A stretch of 64,000 bases of DNA, from contig NZ_JAMKFE010000006.1 in assembly GCF_023721835.1 (NCBI RefSeq), forward strand, positions 186,001 through 250,000, in the 5' to 3' direction. The stretch is from Caldimonas mangrovi (GTDB lineage Bacteria; Pseudomonadota; Gammaproteobacteria; Burkholderiales; Burkholderiaceae_C). A program made the translations under genes and the position numbers. Positions 45,577 to 55,059 of the stretch are shown piece by piece. The stretch's first letter is position 1. Every line of letters starts with the position of its first letter. A model generated the notes under the pieces. It was not told the DNA's origin, did not search any database, and saw nothing but the letters and a program-made list of their open reading frames with translations.

Positions 45577-47418
45577 ATGTCAGGCCCTTTGGGAGAGTTT
45601 CTGGTTTGTGTGAGTGCCGCAGGCGAGGTGCCGCCGCTCGATCGGCTGCGCGACCTCGGCCGGTGGCCGGCCTGGCGCGGAGCGCCTGCCGAGGTGCACT
45701 GCAGCACCCCGGCCCCCGGCATTGCGGTATGGACGCGCGGTGACGTGCAGCAGGCCGGCGACTCGCACGCGGGTGGCATTGGCCTGGCCATGGAGCCGGG
45801 TGGCGCAGGCGAGCCGGCAGCTGTCGCGCTGCGACGCTGGATCGCTGAGCGACGCTGGTCGAACGAGGGCTTGCGCGGGCGCTACGGTTACGTGCTGTGG
45901 GATGCGCGCGCGCGCCGCGTGATGGCCTGCGTCGACCCGTTTCGCACCTACCCGATCTACCATGCGGCTGCCGGCGACTGCCTGTTGATCGCCAGTGATC
46001 TGCGACTGATCCTCGCCACCGGGCTGGTGCCGGCGCGGGTGTCGCTGCCGGCGCTGTACCACTACCTCAACTTTTCGTACGTGCCGGCGCCGCACTGCGC
46101 GATCGAAGGCATCGCGAAGCTGCCGGCAGGTCACTGCCTCGAAGGCCGTCCTGGCGCGACCGAGGTGCGCAAGCACTGGGACGCGGTCTATCCCGCAGAT
46201 TTGCGCGGCAGCGACGACGAGCGGGCCTCCGGATTGCGTCAACGGATGATCGACGCGGTCTCGGGCTACCGTCCTTTGTCCGACGCCGCCTGGGGCACTT
46301 TTCTGAGCGGCGGAACCGACAGCTCCAGCATTGCGAGCATCCTGTCGCGCACGGCCGGCTCGCACAAGGTGTCGAGCTTCTCGATCGGCTTTGCCGAAGA
46401 AGGCTACGACGAGCTGGCCTACTCCCGCTTGGCCGCACAACGCTTTGGGCTCGACGGGCACGAGCGCTCGGTCGGCGAGGCCGATGCACTGGCGGCGATT
46501 CCGCGGCTGGTCGATGCCTTCGACGAGCCCTTCGGCAACTCGTCGGCCATCCCGACCTACTATTGCGCCGATCTGGCCGCGCAAAACGGTGTCGAGCTGC
46601 TGGTGGCCGGTGACGGCGGCGACGAGATCTATGGTGGCAACGAACGCTACCGCAAGGACCGGATCTTCGAATGGTTCCACCGATCACCCGCGCTGGTGCG
46701 CGGTGCGGGCGCCATGCTCGCCGGCGCGCTGAAGGGTGTGGACACACGGCTTGCAAACCGTGTGAAGAACTTCGTCTACCGTGGCAGCCTGCCCAACCCC
46801 GACCGCTTCTATAGCGACGACTCATTCGCCTCGGAACAGTTCGAGGAACTGCTGAGCGCCAGCTTCCGTGACCACGTGGGCCGCGACGATTCGCTGGATG
46901 TGCAGCGCGCCATCTATCGCATGGCGCAGGCCGACTGCAACCTGCATCGTCTGATGTACCTGGACCTGAAGATGACCATCGCCGACAACGACGTGGTCAA
47001 GGTCGTGCGCGCTTCGCGCCTTGCCGGCACGCAGGTGGCCTTTCCCTATCTGGACCGGGAACTGGTCGAGTACACCGGGCGCCTGCCCGGCAACGACAAG
47101 GTCAGGGGCCTGGAGAAGCGCTACCTGTTCAAGCGCGCTACCGAGGACATTCTTCCGGTGGAGATTCGCAAGAAGAAGAAGCAGGGCTTCGGCCTGCCCG
47201 TCAGCGTGTGGTTGCGGCGCCCCGGCCCCTTCCGCGACATGGTGAACGAGGTCGTGCTGTCACCGAAGGCGGCCGGCCGCGGCTACTTCAACCGGGAACA
47301 CGTGGAGCATCTGATGAAACGCCACGAACGCGGCGCGTGGGATCACTCTGCCGAGATCTATCTCCTGCTGATGCTCGAACTGTGGCATCGCCAGTATGTC
47401 GACGGTCAGCATGGATAA
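45577..47418 (+). CDS. Asparagine-synthase-like protein without glutaminase Cys
   Basis: A 613-residue protein related to asparagine synthetase. The C-terminal synthetase domain looks competent: PP-loop FLSGGTDSSSIAS, FDEPFGNSSAIPTY and AGDGGDEIYGGNERY. The N-terminal glutamine amidotransferase domain keeps GRYGYVLWDARARRVMACVDPF but begins MSGPLGEFL, so the Cys at position 2 that performs glutamine hydrolysis is absent. It may use free ammonia, receive it from the second copy, or transfer another group. One of two copies in the locus, of the exosortase-associated amidotransferase kind. Confidence 0.87.
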   Translation: MSGPLGEFLVCVSAAGEVPPLDRLRDLGRWPAWRGAPAEVHCSTPAPGIAVWTRGDVQQAGDSHAGGIGLAMEPGGAGEPAAVALRRWIAERRWSNEGLRGRYGYVLWDARARRVMACVDPFRTYPIYHAAAGDCLLIASDLRLILATGLVPARVSLPALYHYLNFSYVPAPHCAIEGIAKLPAGHCLEGRPGATEVRKHWDAVYPADLRGSDDERASGLRQRMIDAVSGYRPLSDAAWGTFLSGGTDSSSIASILSRTAGSHKVSSFSIGFAEEGYDELAYSRLAAQRFGLDGHERSVGEADALAAIPRLVDAFDEPFGNSSAIPTYYCADLAAQNGVELLVAGDGGDEIYGGNERYRKDRIFEWFHRSPALVRGAGAMLAGALKGVDTRLANRVKNFVYRGSLPNPDRFYSDDSFASEQFEELLSASFRDHVGRDDSLDVQRAIYRMAQADCNLHRLMYLDLKMTIADNDVVKVVRASRLAGTQVAFPYLDRELVEYTGRLPGNDKVRGLEKRYLFKRATEDILPVEIRKKKKQGFGLPVSVWLRRPGPFRDMVNEVVLSPKAAGRGYFNREHVEHLMKRHERGAWDHSAEIYLLLMLELWHRQYVDGQHG

Positions 47419-48577
47419 GAGCGTCGCCTCTGTCCTGATGGTGCTCGAGAGCGTCTTCCCGACCAAGGGCGGCGGCGGGGCCGAGTCGCAGGTACGCACC
47501 CTCGGTCGTCACATGCGGGCTCGCCATCTGGAGGTTTCGGTGGTGGTTCCGATGGTGTCCTACGGACCGCAGCTGGCGTGCGACTCGGTGGACGGCATCA
47601 CGGTGCGGCGCATCACCTATCCGAAGCTGCCCCTCCTCGGTGCAGCGTCGATGCTGTTCAAGCTCGGTTGGTTGCTGTATGCGCGCCGGCGGGAATACTC
47701 GGTGATTCACGCGCACATCGCCGGCAACATGGCCGCCGTGAGCTGTCTGATGGGGCGCTTGCTCGGCAAAACGGTGGTCGTGAAGCTGACCGGCATGACC
47801 GAAATGCTGGGAGGCATTCTGGATCCCCGGCCGAGTTGGCTCAATCGTCTGAAGAGGCTGGCGCTGCGCGGCGCTGACCACTACCAGGCGACCAGCTCGC
47901 GGATCGGCCGGATGCTGGTCGAAAGCGGGTTCGATGCCGGCAAGGTGCGCCTGATTCCGAACGCGGTCGACACGGACCGCTTCGCCTCGGTCGAGCGAGA
48001 TGCGGCTGTGCGGCGCGAGTTGTGCGGAGAACGGCCGCTGATCGGCGTGTACGTCGGGCGTCTCGTGCCGGAGAAAGGGCTGGAACTGCTGCTGGACGGC
48101 TGGGCACGGGTGTTCCGCGAGCGGTCGGACGCCGCGCTGATTCTTGTCGGCGACGGCGTCCTGCGCGACGCCCTGGTGCAACGGGCACAAGGGCTGGGCA
48201 TTGCAGACCAAGTGCATTTCACCGGGCCGAGCGATGCCGTCGAGGGCTATCTCGCATTGGCAGATTTCGGTGTTCTCACCTCGCTCAGCGAGGGTTTGTC
48301 CAACACGCTGCTCGAGTACATGGCAGCCGGTTTGCCGGTGGTCGGGTCACGCGTCAGCGGCACCGAGGACTTCGTTCGGCCGGGCGAGACCGGCTGGCTG
48401 TTCGAACCGGGCGATGTGGGTGACTTCGAGCATTCACTGCGCGCGGCCGCTGAAGCAGGGCCACCCGTCCTCGACAGGATGGGCACCAATGCACGCGGCC
48501 TGGTCGTCTCGCGCGCGTCGATCGGCTCCGTCGTGCAACAACTCGCCGCGCTGTACGGAGTACCGCAAATTGCGTGA
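47411..48577 (+). CDS. Glycosyltransferase family 4 (C)
   Basis: A 388-residue GT4. LESVFPTKGGGGAESQVRTLGRHM near the start, YVGRLVPEKGLELLLDGW and EYMAAGLPVVGSRVSGTEDFV for donor binding. ATG 47411 overlaps the previous stop by 8 nt; ATG 47396 is an alternative. The neighbours are the two asparagine-synthase-like genes. Confidence 0.88.
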   Translation: MDKSVASVLMVLESVFPTKGGGGAESQVRTLGRHMRARHLEVSVVVPMVSYGPQLACDSVDGITVRRITYPKLPLLGAASMLFKLGWLLYARRREYSVIHAHIAGNMAAVSCLMGRLLGKTVVVKLTGMTEMLGGILDPRPSWLNRLKRLALRGADHYQATSSRIGRMLVESGFDAGKVRLIPNAVDTDRFASVERDAAVRRELCGERPLIGVYVGRLVPEKGLELLLDGWARVFRERSDAALILVGDGVLRDALVQRAQGLGIADQVHFTGPSDAVEGYLALADFGVLTSLSEGLSNTLLEYMAAGLPVVGSRVSGTEDFVRPGETGWLFEPGDVGDFEHSLRAAAEAGPPVLDRMGTNARGLVVSRASIGSVVQQLAALYGVPQIA

Positions 48578-48616
48578 ACCGAAGATGGTCGACACCTTCG
48601 TTCCAAGGAGTTCTTC

Positions 48617-50506
48617 ATGTGCGGCATAGCCGGGCTCTATTCGTTGGACGAGCGGCGCTCGGCCGACCCTTCGATCGTCGACGCGATGTGTCGCATGATC
48701 GTGCACCGCGGGCCGGATGATCAGGGTGTCTATGTCAACGGTGGGGCGCAGATCGGGATGCGCCGGCTGAGCATCATCGACCTGTCCAGCGGACACCAGC
48801 CGATCCACAACGAGGACCGCAGCATCTGGATCGTCTTCAATGGCGAGATCTACAACTTCCGCGAGCTGCGACGCGAACTGGAAGCGCTGGGGCATCGCTT
48901 CTACACGAACACCGATACGGAGTGCATCGTGCATGCGTACGAGCAGTATGGTGAGAACTGCTTCCAGCGCTTGCGCGGCATGTTCGGCATCGCCATCCTC
49001 GACCTGCGTGAAAACAAGCTGGTGCTTGCGCGCGACCGGCTTGGCAAGAAGCCGCTGTACTACACGACCACGAAGGACGGCCTGCTGGCGTTTGCCTCCG
49101 AACTCAAGTGCCTGTACGCGGTGCCGGGGTTCGACCCGCGCATCTCGCTCGAAGCGACGCACGATTACTTCACGCTCGGGTATGTACCGGCGCCTGCGTC
49201 GATCTACGACGGCGTGCACAAGCTGCCACCAGCCCACTGCCTGGTCGTCAAGCAGGGCCAGGTGTCGGTGCGACGCTACTGGCAGGTCGAGTTCGAGCCG
49301 AAATGGCAGGCACCCGAGGCGGAACTCAAGGCGCAGCTGTCGAGCAAGCTCGAGGATGCAGTGCGCGCGCGCCTCGTCAGCGACGTGCCGTTCGGTGCCT
49401 TCCTCAGCGGTGGCATCGATTCCAGCGTGGTTGCTGTTCTGATGGCGCGCAACCTGTCGTCGCCGGTCAAGACTTTCACGATCGGCTTCAAGGAGGCCGC
49501 CTTCAACGAGTTGCCGGATGCGAGGGCGGTGGCGCAGCACATCGGCGCCGAGCATCACGAGCTGATCGTCGAGGCCGACGCGGTGTCGATGCTGAAAGAC
49601 CTGGTCTGGTATTTCGACGAGCCGTTCGGTGATTCGTCGTCGATCCCGACCTACCTGGTCTCGCAGCTCGCGGCCCGGCACGTGAAGATGGTGCTGTCGG
49701 GCGACGGTGGCGACGAACTGTTCGCGGGCTACGAGCGCTATCGCAAATACCAGCGACTGGACACTTTTGCACGCCGTGCGTTCGGGCTCGGCGGTCCGGC
49801 GTTGCGAGTGGCCTCGGGCCTGGTTGGCGGCGCACGCGGCGTGCGGATGCGCCGCATTGCCGATCGTGTCGACCAGCGCTACCCGGACCGCTATCTGTCC
49901 GGCGTGGCGCTCAACACTGCGGCCGACCTGCGCATGCTGCTTGCGCCCGAGGTCGCCGGCAGCGACCCTTTCGTGCGTGTGCGCGGCCTGTTCGAGCGTG
50001 CCGATATCCACGACCCGATGGAGCGCATTCTCGCCGGCGACATGGAAACCTATCTGGCCGACGACATTCTCGTCAAGGTCGACCGCATGACGATGGCGAA
50101 TTCGCTCGAGGCCCGGGCGCCGCTGCTGGACCACGAACTGCTCGAGTTCGCGGCGCGGCTGCCGCTCGACTTCAAGCTGCGCAACGGCGTCGGCAAGTAC
50201 CTGCTCAAGCAGGTCGCAAACGATCTGTTGCCTGCTGCGGTGCTGAACAAGCGCAAGCAGGGATTCGCGATTCCCGTGGCTCAATGGTTCCGCGAAGACT
50301 TGCGCGAGCTGATGCTGGACACGCTGGCCGATCGGCGTTTCCGCGAGCGGGGTATCTTCAATGCGTCGGGCGTGCAGCAGCGCATGGCTGACCATCTGGC
50401 CGGTACGCACGACTACAGCGAACCGCTATGGCTGTTGCTGACCTACGAGCTATGGGCTCGCAGGTTTGTCGATGCGGCGGCGGCGCCTGTCGCCGCCGCT
50501 GCATAG
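48617..50506 (+). CDS. asnB: Asparagine-synthetase-type amidotransferase (intact)
   Basis: A 629-residue glutamine-dependent enzyme of the exosortase-A-associated amidotransferase type. N-terminal MCGIAGLYS has the catalytic Cys2; RGPDDQG, GEIYN and MFGIAILD complete the glutaminase. The synthetase domain has FLSGGIDSSVVAV and SGDGGDELFAGYERY. Probably amidates a sugar carboxylate or a related group on the polymer, not free aspartate; this is inference from location. AAGGAG precedes the ATG. Confidence 0.9.
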   Translation: MCGIAGLYSLDERRSADPSIVDAMCRMIVHRGPDDQGVYVNGGAQIGMRRLSIIDLSSGHQPIHNEDRSIWIVFNGEIYNFRELRRELEALGHRFYTNTDTECIVHAYEQYGENCFQRLRGMFGIAILDLRENKLVLARDRLGKKPLYYTTTKDGLLAFASELKCLYAVPGFDPRISLEATHDYFTLGYVPAPASIYDGVHKLPPAHCLVVKQGQVSVRRYWQVEFEPKWQAPEAELKAQLSSKLEDAVRARLVSDVPFGAFLSGGIDSSVVAVLMARNLSSPVKTFTIGFKEAAFNELPDARAVAQHIGAEHHELIVEADAVSMLKDLVWYFDEPFGDSSSIPTYLVSQLAARHVKMVLSGDGGDELFAGYERYRKYQRLDTFARRAFGLGGPALRVASGLVGGARGVRMRRIADRVDQRYPDRYLSGVALNTAADLRMLLAPEVAGSDPFVRVRGLFERADIHDPMERILAGDMETYLADDILVKVDRMTMANSLEARAPLLDHELLEFAARLPLDFKLRNGVGKYLLKQVANDLLPAAVLNKRKQGFAIPVAQWFREDLRELMLDTLADRRFRERGIFNASGVQQRMADHLAGTHDYSEPLWLLLTYELWARRFVDAAAAPVAAAA

Positions 50507-50541
50507 AACAACTAGAACGGTTTCTTCGGGTCGGGATCAAC

Positions 50542-51591
50542 ATGTTGAAGCGGTACGCCAAGTCGGTTCTCAAGGACACGGTCTCGCCGCTCCTCGATGC
50601 AGTCGGGGTCTACGACCGTCGCATCGGTCGGGCGGTGTCCGCTCCGTGCCAATGGACCATCGTGATGTACCACCGGGTGGTCGCCGAGGCGATGGCCGAT
50701 CCGTTTCGGCTCGGCATGTGCGTCCGGCGCGATCGCTTCGAGGCGCAGATCGGCTACCTTCGCCGGCAGTTCAACGTGATCGGCTTGCGTGACGCCGTCG
50801 ACCGGCTCGAGCGCGGTGAACCCCTGCCAGAGCGTGCGGTCTCGATCACGTTCGACGACGGGTATCTCGACAACTTCGAGGTAGCCCTGCCCATCCTCGA
50901 AGCCCATCGTGTGCCGGTCACGCTGTTTGTGCCGACGGGCGGGCTCGACACCGGTGAGCTGCTCTGGTGGGATCGCGTGATCGCTGCGCTGGCCGGCACG
51001 TCACATCAGGCGCTGGACATGCGGGCAGCGGGACTGAATGGTTCGCACCCGCGGCTGCCGCTTTCGTCATGGCACAGGGTTGCAACGGCGGAGGCGGTGC
51101 TGGAACAACTCTGGACGCTGCCGATCGAGCAGGTGCTTGAAGTGGTGAACCGGATCGAACGGGTACTGGGTCCGCCGTGCCGGCCGGTAGTGCCCGCGGC
51201 TCGGCTGGGGGCAGAACAGATTCGCGAGATGCACCGCCGCGGCGTCGAGATCGGTGCACATTCGGTGCGGCACCCCAACCTCAAACTCGTCTCCGAGGCC
51301 GATCTGCAGCAAGAGATGATCGCTTCACGCGTGATGCTCGAATCGCTGTGCCAGGCGCCGGTCGAAGGCTTTGCCTATCCGGGAGGGCGCATGAACGACG
51401 CCACTGCCGTTGCCGCGCGAGCTGTCGGTTTCCGCTATGCCGTGGCCACGATCAGCGCGGTGAACCGTGCACCGTACGACCACTTCAAGCTGTGCCGCAT
51501 CGGCATGCCGGATTCTCCTGTCGCAGACTTCAAGCGCGCACTGAGCGCCACCATGCTGCGACCGGGTCGAGCGCAGCATGCACCGGCCTGA
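50542..51591 (+). CDS. Polysaccharide deacetylase family protein 2
   Basis: A 349-residue NodB-domain protein. VMYHRVV, ITFDDGYLDN, GAHSVRHPNL (metal His) and GFAYPGGRMND are all present. Larger than the first deacetylase because of a mid insert of about 80 residues. No clear signal peptide, only a short amphipathic N-terminus. It probably acts on the repeat unit. Confidence 0.9.
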   Translation: MLKRYAKSVLKDTVSPLLDAVGVYDRRIGRAVSAPCQWTIVMYHRVVAEAMADPFRLGMCVRRDRFEAQIGYLRRQFNVIGLRDAVDRLERGEPLPERAVSITFDDGYLDNFEVALPILEAHRVPVTLFVPTGGLDTGELLWWDRVIAALAGTSHQALDMRAAGLNGSHPRLPLSSWHRVATAEAVLEQLWTLPIEQVLEVVNRIERVLGPPCRPVVPAARLGAEQIREMHRRGVEIGAHSVRHPNLKLVSEADLQQEMIASRVMLESLCQAPVEGFAYPGGRMNDATAVAARAVGFRYAVATISAVNRAPYDHFKLCRIGMPDSPVADFKRALSATMLRPGRAQHAPA

Positions 51592-51606
51592 CCGCGGAGG
51601 ATCGCC

Positions 51607-52941
51607 ATGACGGCATTGCGCCTGTTGCTGGCGGCCATCATCGTCTATCTGCCCAACCAGCAGCTGTTTCGCATCGAATTCACCGTCAAGGGGCTGAACG
51701 TCATCAACGTGCTGTTCCTGCTGGCACTGATGCTGATGCTGTTGCTGAAGCCCAAGTCCGGGACGCCGGCGCCATTGAAGGGTCCGTTCTACTTCTTTTT
51801 TGCGATGCTGGTCTGGGGCTACCTGATGGGCGTGATGCACGATCCTTCGGAGTGGGTCAACGACCTGACCGTGCTGAAGAACAGCATTTTCTACATGCTG
51901 CTGTTCTTTCTCTTCTATCACGGCGCCAACGACATGAAGACGGTGCGCTTTCTGTTCGCGGTGATGCTGTTCGTCACCTTTGTCGCATCGGTACAGGGGC
52001 TGCGGCAGGCGCTCGACTATGGCATCACCGTCTACAACGAGACGCGCCGTGTCTCGGCGCCTTTCGGCTGGAGCTACACCAATGCCAACCGCGCGGCGGT
52101 GTTCTTCGTCATCTTCCTGCCGATGTTTGCTGCGGTCGCGTTGTTCTACAAGTCCAAGCCGATGTTCCGGCTGATTGCCGCCGGCTGCCTGGCGCTCGGC
52201 GCCTTCGTCGTTTTTTTCACCTATTCTCGGCAGGCGTATTTCATCCTGGCGTTGCTGGCCTTGCTGCTCGCCGTGCGGCGCAGCGTGTTCCTTGCCGGGC
52301 TGATCGTCGTGGCGTTGCTGACCTTCGAGTCGTGGGCGCCGGAGACCGCGGTCGAGCGCCTGCAGTCGACCACACAGGGCGAGGACGGCGGCGGACATGC
52401 CTCGCCAAGGACCGGTGCCGAGCATGCCGACGGCGAGGGTGAGTACGACGAGAGCACGGAAAGCCGGTTCATCATCTGGGAAGGCGCGGCGCAACTGATT
52501 GCCGAGCGTCCATGGGGCATCGGCCTCAACCATTTCAAGCGCGAGATCGGAGCATACGTACCGACGTATCGCAACATGGACGCGCATAACTTCTACGTCC
52601 TGATCACCACCGAAGCGGGTCTGCTGGGCCCGTTGGCAACGCTGACACTCCTCTTTGGTTTGTGGCGGTTGGGCCGGCGCGTGGAGAAGGTCGATGCGAG
52701 CGACGAGTCGAAGTTGCTGGGCGTCGGGTTCACGATGTCCGTGATCGCGGTCGCTCTCGGCAATGTCTATGGCAGCCGTTTTCTGGATGGGGACGTCATG
52801 GGCAACTTCTGGATCCTCGCAGGGATCGTCGCCCGCTATCACGCGCTGACAAAAGAGGCTTCGTGGGCCACCGTGGGGGCCGATGTGAATCGGTCGTCCC
52901 CCGGAAGCCGCTCCCCGCTGAGGCAGGAGGGTGCGAAATAG
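51607..52941 (+). CDS. O-antigen ligase / Wzy-like polymerase
   Basis: A 444-residue membrane protein with about ten hydrophobic segments and one large periplasmic loop (residues about 245-320) before ERPWGIGLNHFKRE and MDAHNFYVLITTEAGLLG, a layout typical of Wzy/WaaL. Either polymerase of the repeat units or a ligase; exosortase-A clusters carry a related O-glycosylation ligase. GGAGG precedes the ATG. Last gene of the main plus-strand run. Confidence 0.85.
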   Translation: MTALRLLLAAIIVYLPNQQLFRIEFTVKGLNVINVLFLLALMLMLLLKPKSGTPAPLKGPFYFFFAMLVWGYLMGVMHDPSEWVNDLTVLKNSIFYMLLFFLFYHGANDMKTVRFLFAVMLFVTFVASVQGLRQALDYGITVYNETRRVSAPFGWSYTNANRAAVFFVIFLPMFAAVALFYKSKPMFRLIAAGCLALGAFVVFFTYSRQAYFILALLALLLAVRRSVFLAGLIVVALLTFESWAPETAVERLQSTTQGEDGGGHASPRTGAEHADGEGEYDESTESRFIIWEGAAQLIAERPWGIGLNHFKREIGAYVPTYRNMDAHNFYVLITTEAGLLGPLATLTLLFGLWRLGRRVEKVDASDESKLLGVGFTMSVIAVALGNVYGSRFLDGDVMGNFWILAGIVARYHALTKEASWATVGADVNRSSPGSRSPLRQEGAK

Positions 52942-53241
52942 TGCACGCCCGCTGTGCGGAGTGTGGAGATAGATGTAACGGCCCTGGATACGAGTTGCGT
53001 ATAGCCAAAGAGGTAAGAAATTCAATCCCTCGCCTGCGGGGCGCGTAATTTTTCCACGCGGAGACCCTGGTCAAAACAGGGAGAGAATGTTTCATTTAGT
53101 TACTTGCCGCGGCCGAGGCACGGCACCATGGCAGCCAACGTGTGAGGGTAGGGTCAGTGCGGCTCAAGAGAGCTGCCGTCAGAACGCCCTTGCAGGCCGG
53201 GTGGCATCAGCCCCCGTCGAACGACCGACCGTGGACCTGTG
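52942..53241. promoter_or_regulatory. Intergenic region with perfect palindrome
   Basis: The 300-nt gap carries a perfect 15-bp inverted repeat ATACG-AGTTG-CGTAT at 52988-53002, suited to a dimeric regulator, and a hairpin CGCGT/ACGCG at about 53041-53059 without a T-run. A GG...GC pair near 52986-52998 has 9-nt spacing and so fails the sigma-54 rule. No other gene is supported here. Confidence 0.4.
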
Positions 53242-55059
53242 ATGACTTCTGTGCTTCGACTTGGCAGCTTGGCTGCGCTGATGATGGCCCTGGCCGCTTG
53301 CGGCGGCGGCGGCGGCGGCAGTTCCAATACAGGGAACGAAGGACCGGCTGGGGGCGGCAATGGCGGTACGGAGACGACGACGTTGCAGATCGGCGTGACC
53401 GGCTCCGGAGCGGTTTCATCGCAGCCGAGCGGCATCGCGTGCGGTAACGACTGCTCCGAGAGCTTCACGGTCGGCACGGAAGTGACGCTCAGCGCGAACC
53501 CGGCGGCCGGTTACCAGTTCTCGGGATGGAGCGGTAGCGGCGTATCCTGCTCGGACGGTTCGACGAGCTGCACGATCGAACTGGCGGCCGCCAGTACGGT
53601 GACGGCTACTTTCACGCCCGTCGCAGCCGACACGGTTGCGCTGAACCTCCAGCGTTCGGGCACCGGAACGGTACTGTCCAGCCCGTCCGGCATCAACTGC
53701 GGTTCCGACTGCAGCGAGAGCTACGCAAAGGACACCCAAGTGACGCTGACCGCCGCGGCTGGCAGCGGCTATACCTTCGCCGGCTGGGACGGCGTTTGCA
53801 CCGGCACCAACGCCACGTGCACCGTCACGCTGAGCCAGGCCCGGACCATCTCGGCGATCTTCGTTGCCGCGCCGGCGGTCAGCGCTTGCAACGGCTTCTA
53901 TGCCGCTGATTTCACGCCGGTGAGCGGCACCGCCACCCAGTCGATCCTGTCCAGTTCGCGCCCCGTCAAAGGCCGGGCATTCGCCGACCCGACGTACAGG
54001 ACCTGCATCGTGCGCGTGACCGATCACGCCGCCGAGGCTCCTTCCGGCTTTGCACGCAACGACTACTCGCGCCGTCAGGCCTTCAATGCGGATGCCAGCA
54101 AGCTGCTTGTCTATGCGCTCGACGGACACTGGCATCTCTATGACGCCAACAGCTATGCGCATGTGCGGCAGCTCAACGGCCCCGCTGCGGATGCCGAGCC
54201 GCAGTGGCACCCGACCGATCCCAATCTGCTGTACTACCTGCCCACGAATGGCGGCATGGTCGTCAACGAACTGAACGTCTCGACGAACACCAGCCGCGTG
54301 GTCGGCAATTTCGCGGGTCGCCTGCCGTGGTCGAACGTTGCACGACTGTGGACCAAGTCTGAAGGTTCGCCCTCGGCGGACGCGCGCTACTGGGCCTTCA
54401 TGGCGGAAACCTCGAGCTTCGCGCCGTTGGGCATCGTCGTCTGGGACCGCGTGACCGACACCATCGTGAGCACCCTCAACAACAGTGACCGCCCCGACCA
54501 TCTGAGCATGAGTGCGTCCGGCAACTATGTTGTGGTGTCATGGCTGAACCGGGTCGTGGCCTACGACCGCAACCTGCGCAACCCGCGGACCATCCAGGGC
54601 AGCAGCGAGCACTCGGACATTGCCCTCGACGGGAATGGCGATGATCTCTACGTCTCGGTGGACTACCAGTCCAACGAAGGCATGGTGTTCATGATCAACC
54701 TGCGCACCGGCACGCGCACCGATCTGTTCCCCACGTACCTCGCAGGGACGGCGACGGCCATGCATTTCTCGGGCAAGGCGTTCAAGAAGCCCGGCTGGGT
54801 CCTGGTGTCCACCTATGCGAACTACGGTGGTGCGCTGCAATGGCTGCACCGCAAGATATTCGCGGTGCAGCTGGCCGCCAACCCGAAGATCTATCAACTG
54901 GCTCACACACACGTGGTTGACAACGGCTATTGGACGGAGCCGCAGGCCAGTGTCAGCCGAGATTTCACGAAAATACTTTTTACTTCTAATTGGGAAGTGA
55001 ATACCGGCAATGACCTCGATGCCTATATGATCGAGTTGCCCAAAGATGCCTTGAAGTAG
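53242..55059 (+). CDS. Secreted lipoprotein: two InlB-like repeats plus propeller-like domain (copy 1)
   Basis: A 605-residue predicted lipoprotein; lipobox LAAC near residue 20, then a Gly/Ser linker. Two cysteine-bearing InlB-B-like repeats (about 80 residues each) follow, with GI-x-CG, FSGW and paired Cys. From about residue 265 to the end is a conserved domain containing GFARNDYSRRQAFNAD, DGHWHLYDA, EPQWHPTDPNLLYYLPTNGG, EGSPSADARYWAFMAET, DRPDHLSMSASGNYVVVSW and EHSDIALDGNGDDLYVSVDY; these spaced aromatic repeats suggest a WD40/TolB-like propeller. Function unknown. The closest relative is the next gene, apparently a recent duplication. The last 100 bp are noticeably AT-rich. Confidence 0.8.
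   Translation: MTSVLRLGSLAALMMALAACGGGGGGSSNTGNEGPAGGGNGGTETTTLQIGVTGSGAVSSQPSGIACGNDCSESFTVGTEVTLSANPAAGYQFSGWSGSGVSCSDGSTSCTIELAAASTVTATFTPVAADTVALNLQRSGTGTVLSSPSGINCGSDCSESYAKDTQVTLTAAAGSGYTFAGWDGVCTGTNATCTVTLSQARTISAIFVAAPAVSACNGFYAADFTPVSGTATQSILSSSRPVKGRAFADPTYRTCIVRVTDHAAEAPSGFARNDYSRRQAFNADASKLLVYALDGHWHLYDANSYAHVRQLNGPAADAEPQWHPTDPNLLYYLPTNGGMVVNELNVSTNTSRVVGNFAGRLPWSNVARLWTKSEGSPSADARYWAFMAETSSFAPLGIVVWDRVTDTIVSTLNNSDRPDHLSMSASGNYVVVSWLNRVVAYDRNLRNPRTIQGSSEHSDIALDGNGDDLYVSVDYQSNEGMVFMINLRTGTRTDLFPTYLAGTATAMHFSGKAFKKPGWVLVSTYANYGGALQWLHRKIFAVQLAANPKIYQLAHTHVVDNGYWTEPQASVSRDFTKILFTSNWEVNTGNDLDAYMIELPKDALK
53380..53870 (+). repeat. Two tandem InlB-like protein repeats
   Basis: Two units of about 240 bp within copy 1, at about 53380-53625 and 53635-53870. 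Both encode the pattern SG-x-V-x-S-x-P-x-GI-x-CG-x-DCSES, a GW motif and two Cys likely to form disulphides. Confidence 0.75.

Noticed and set aside
52985-52998. Possible sigma-54 promoter before lipoprotein copy 1
   Set aside because: GG and GC are separated by 9 nt, not the required 10, and the -24 element is TGGATA.
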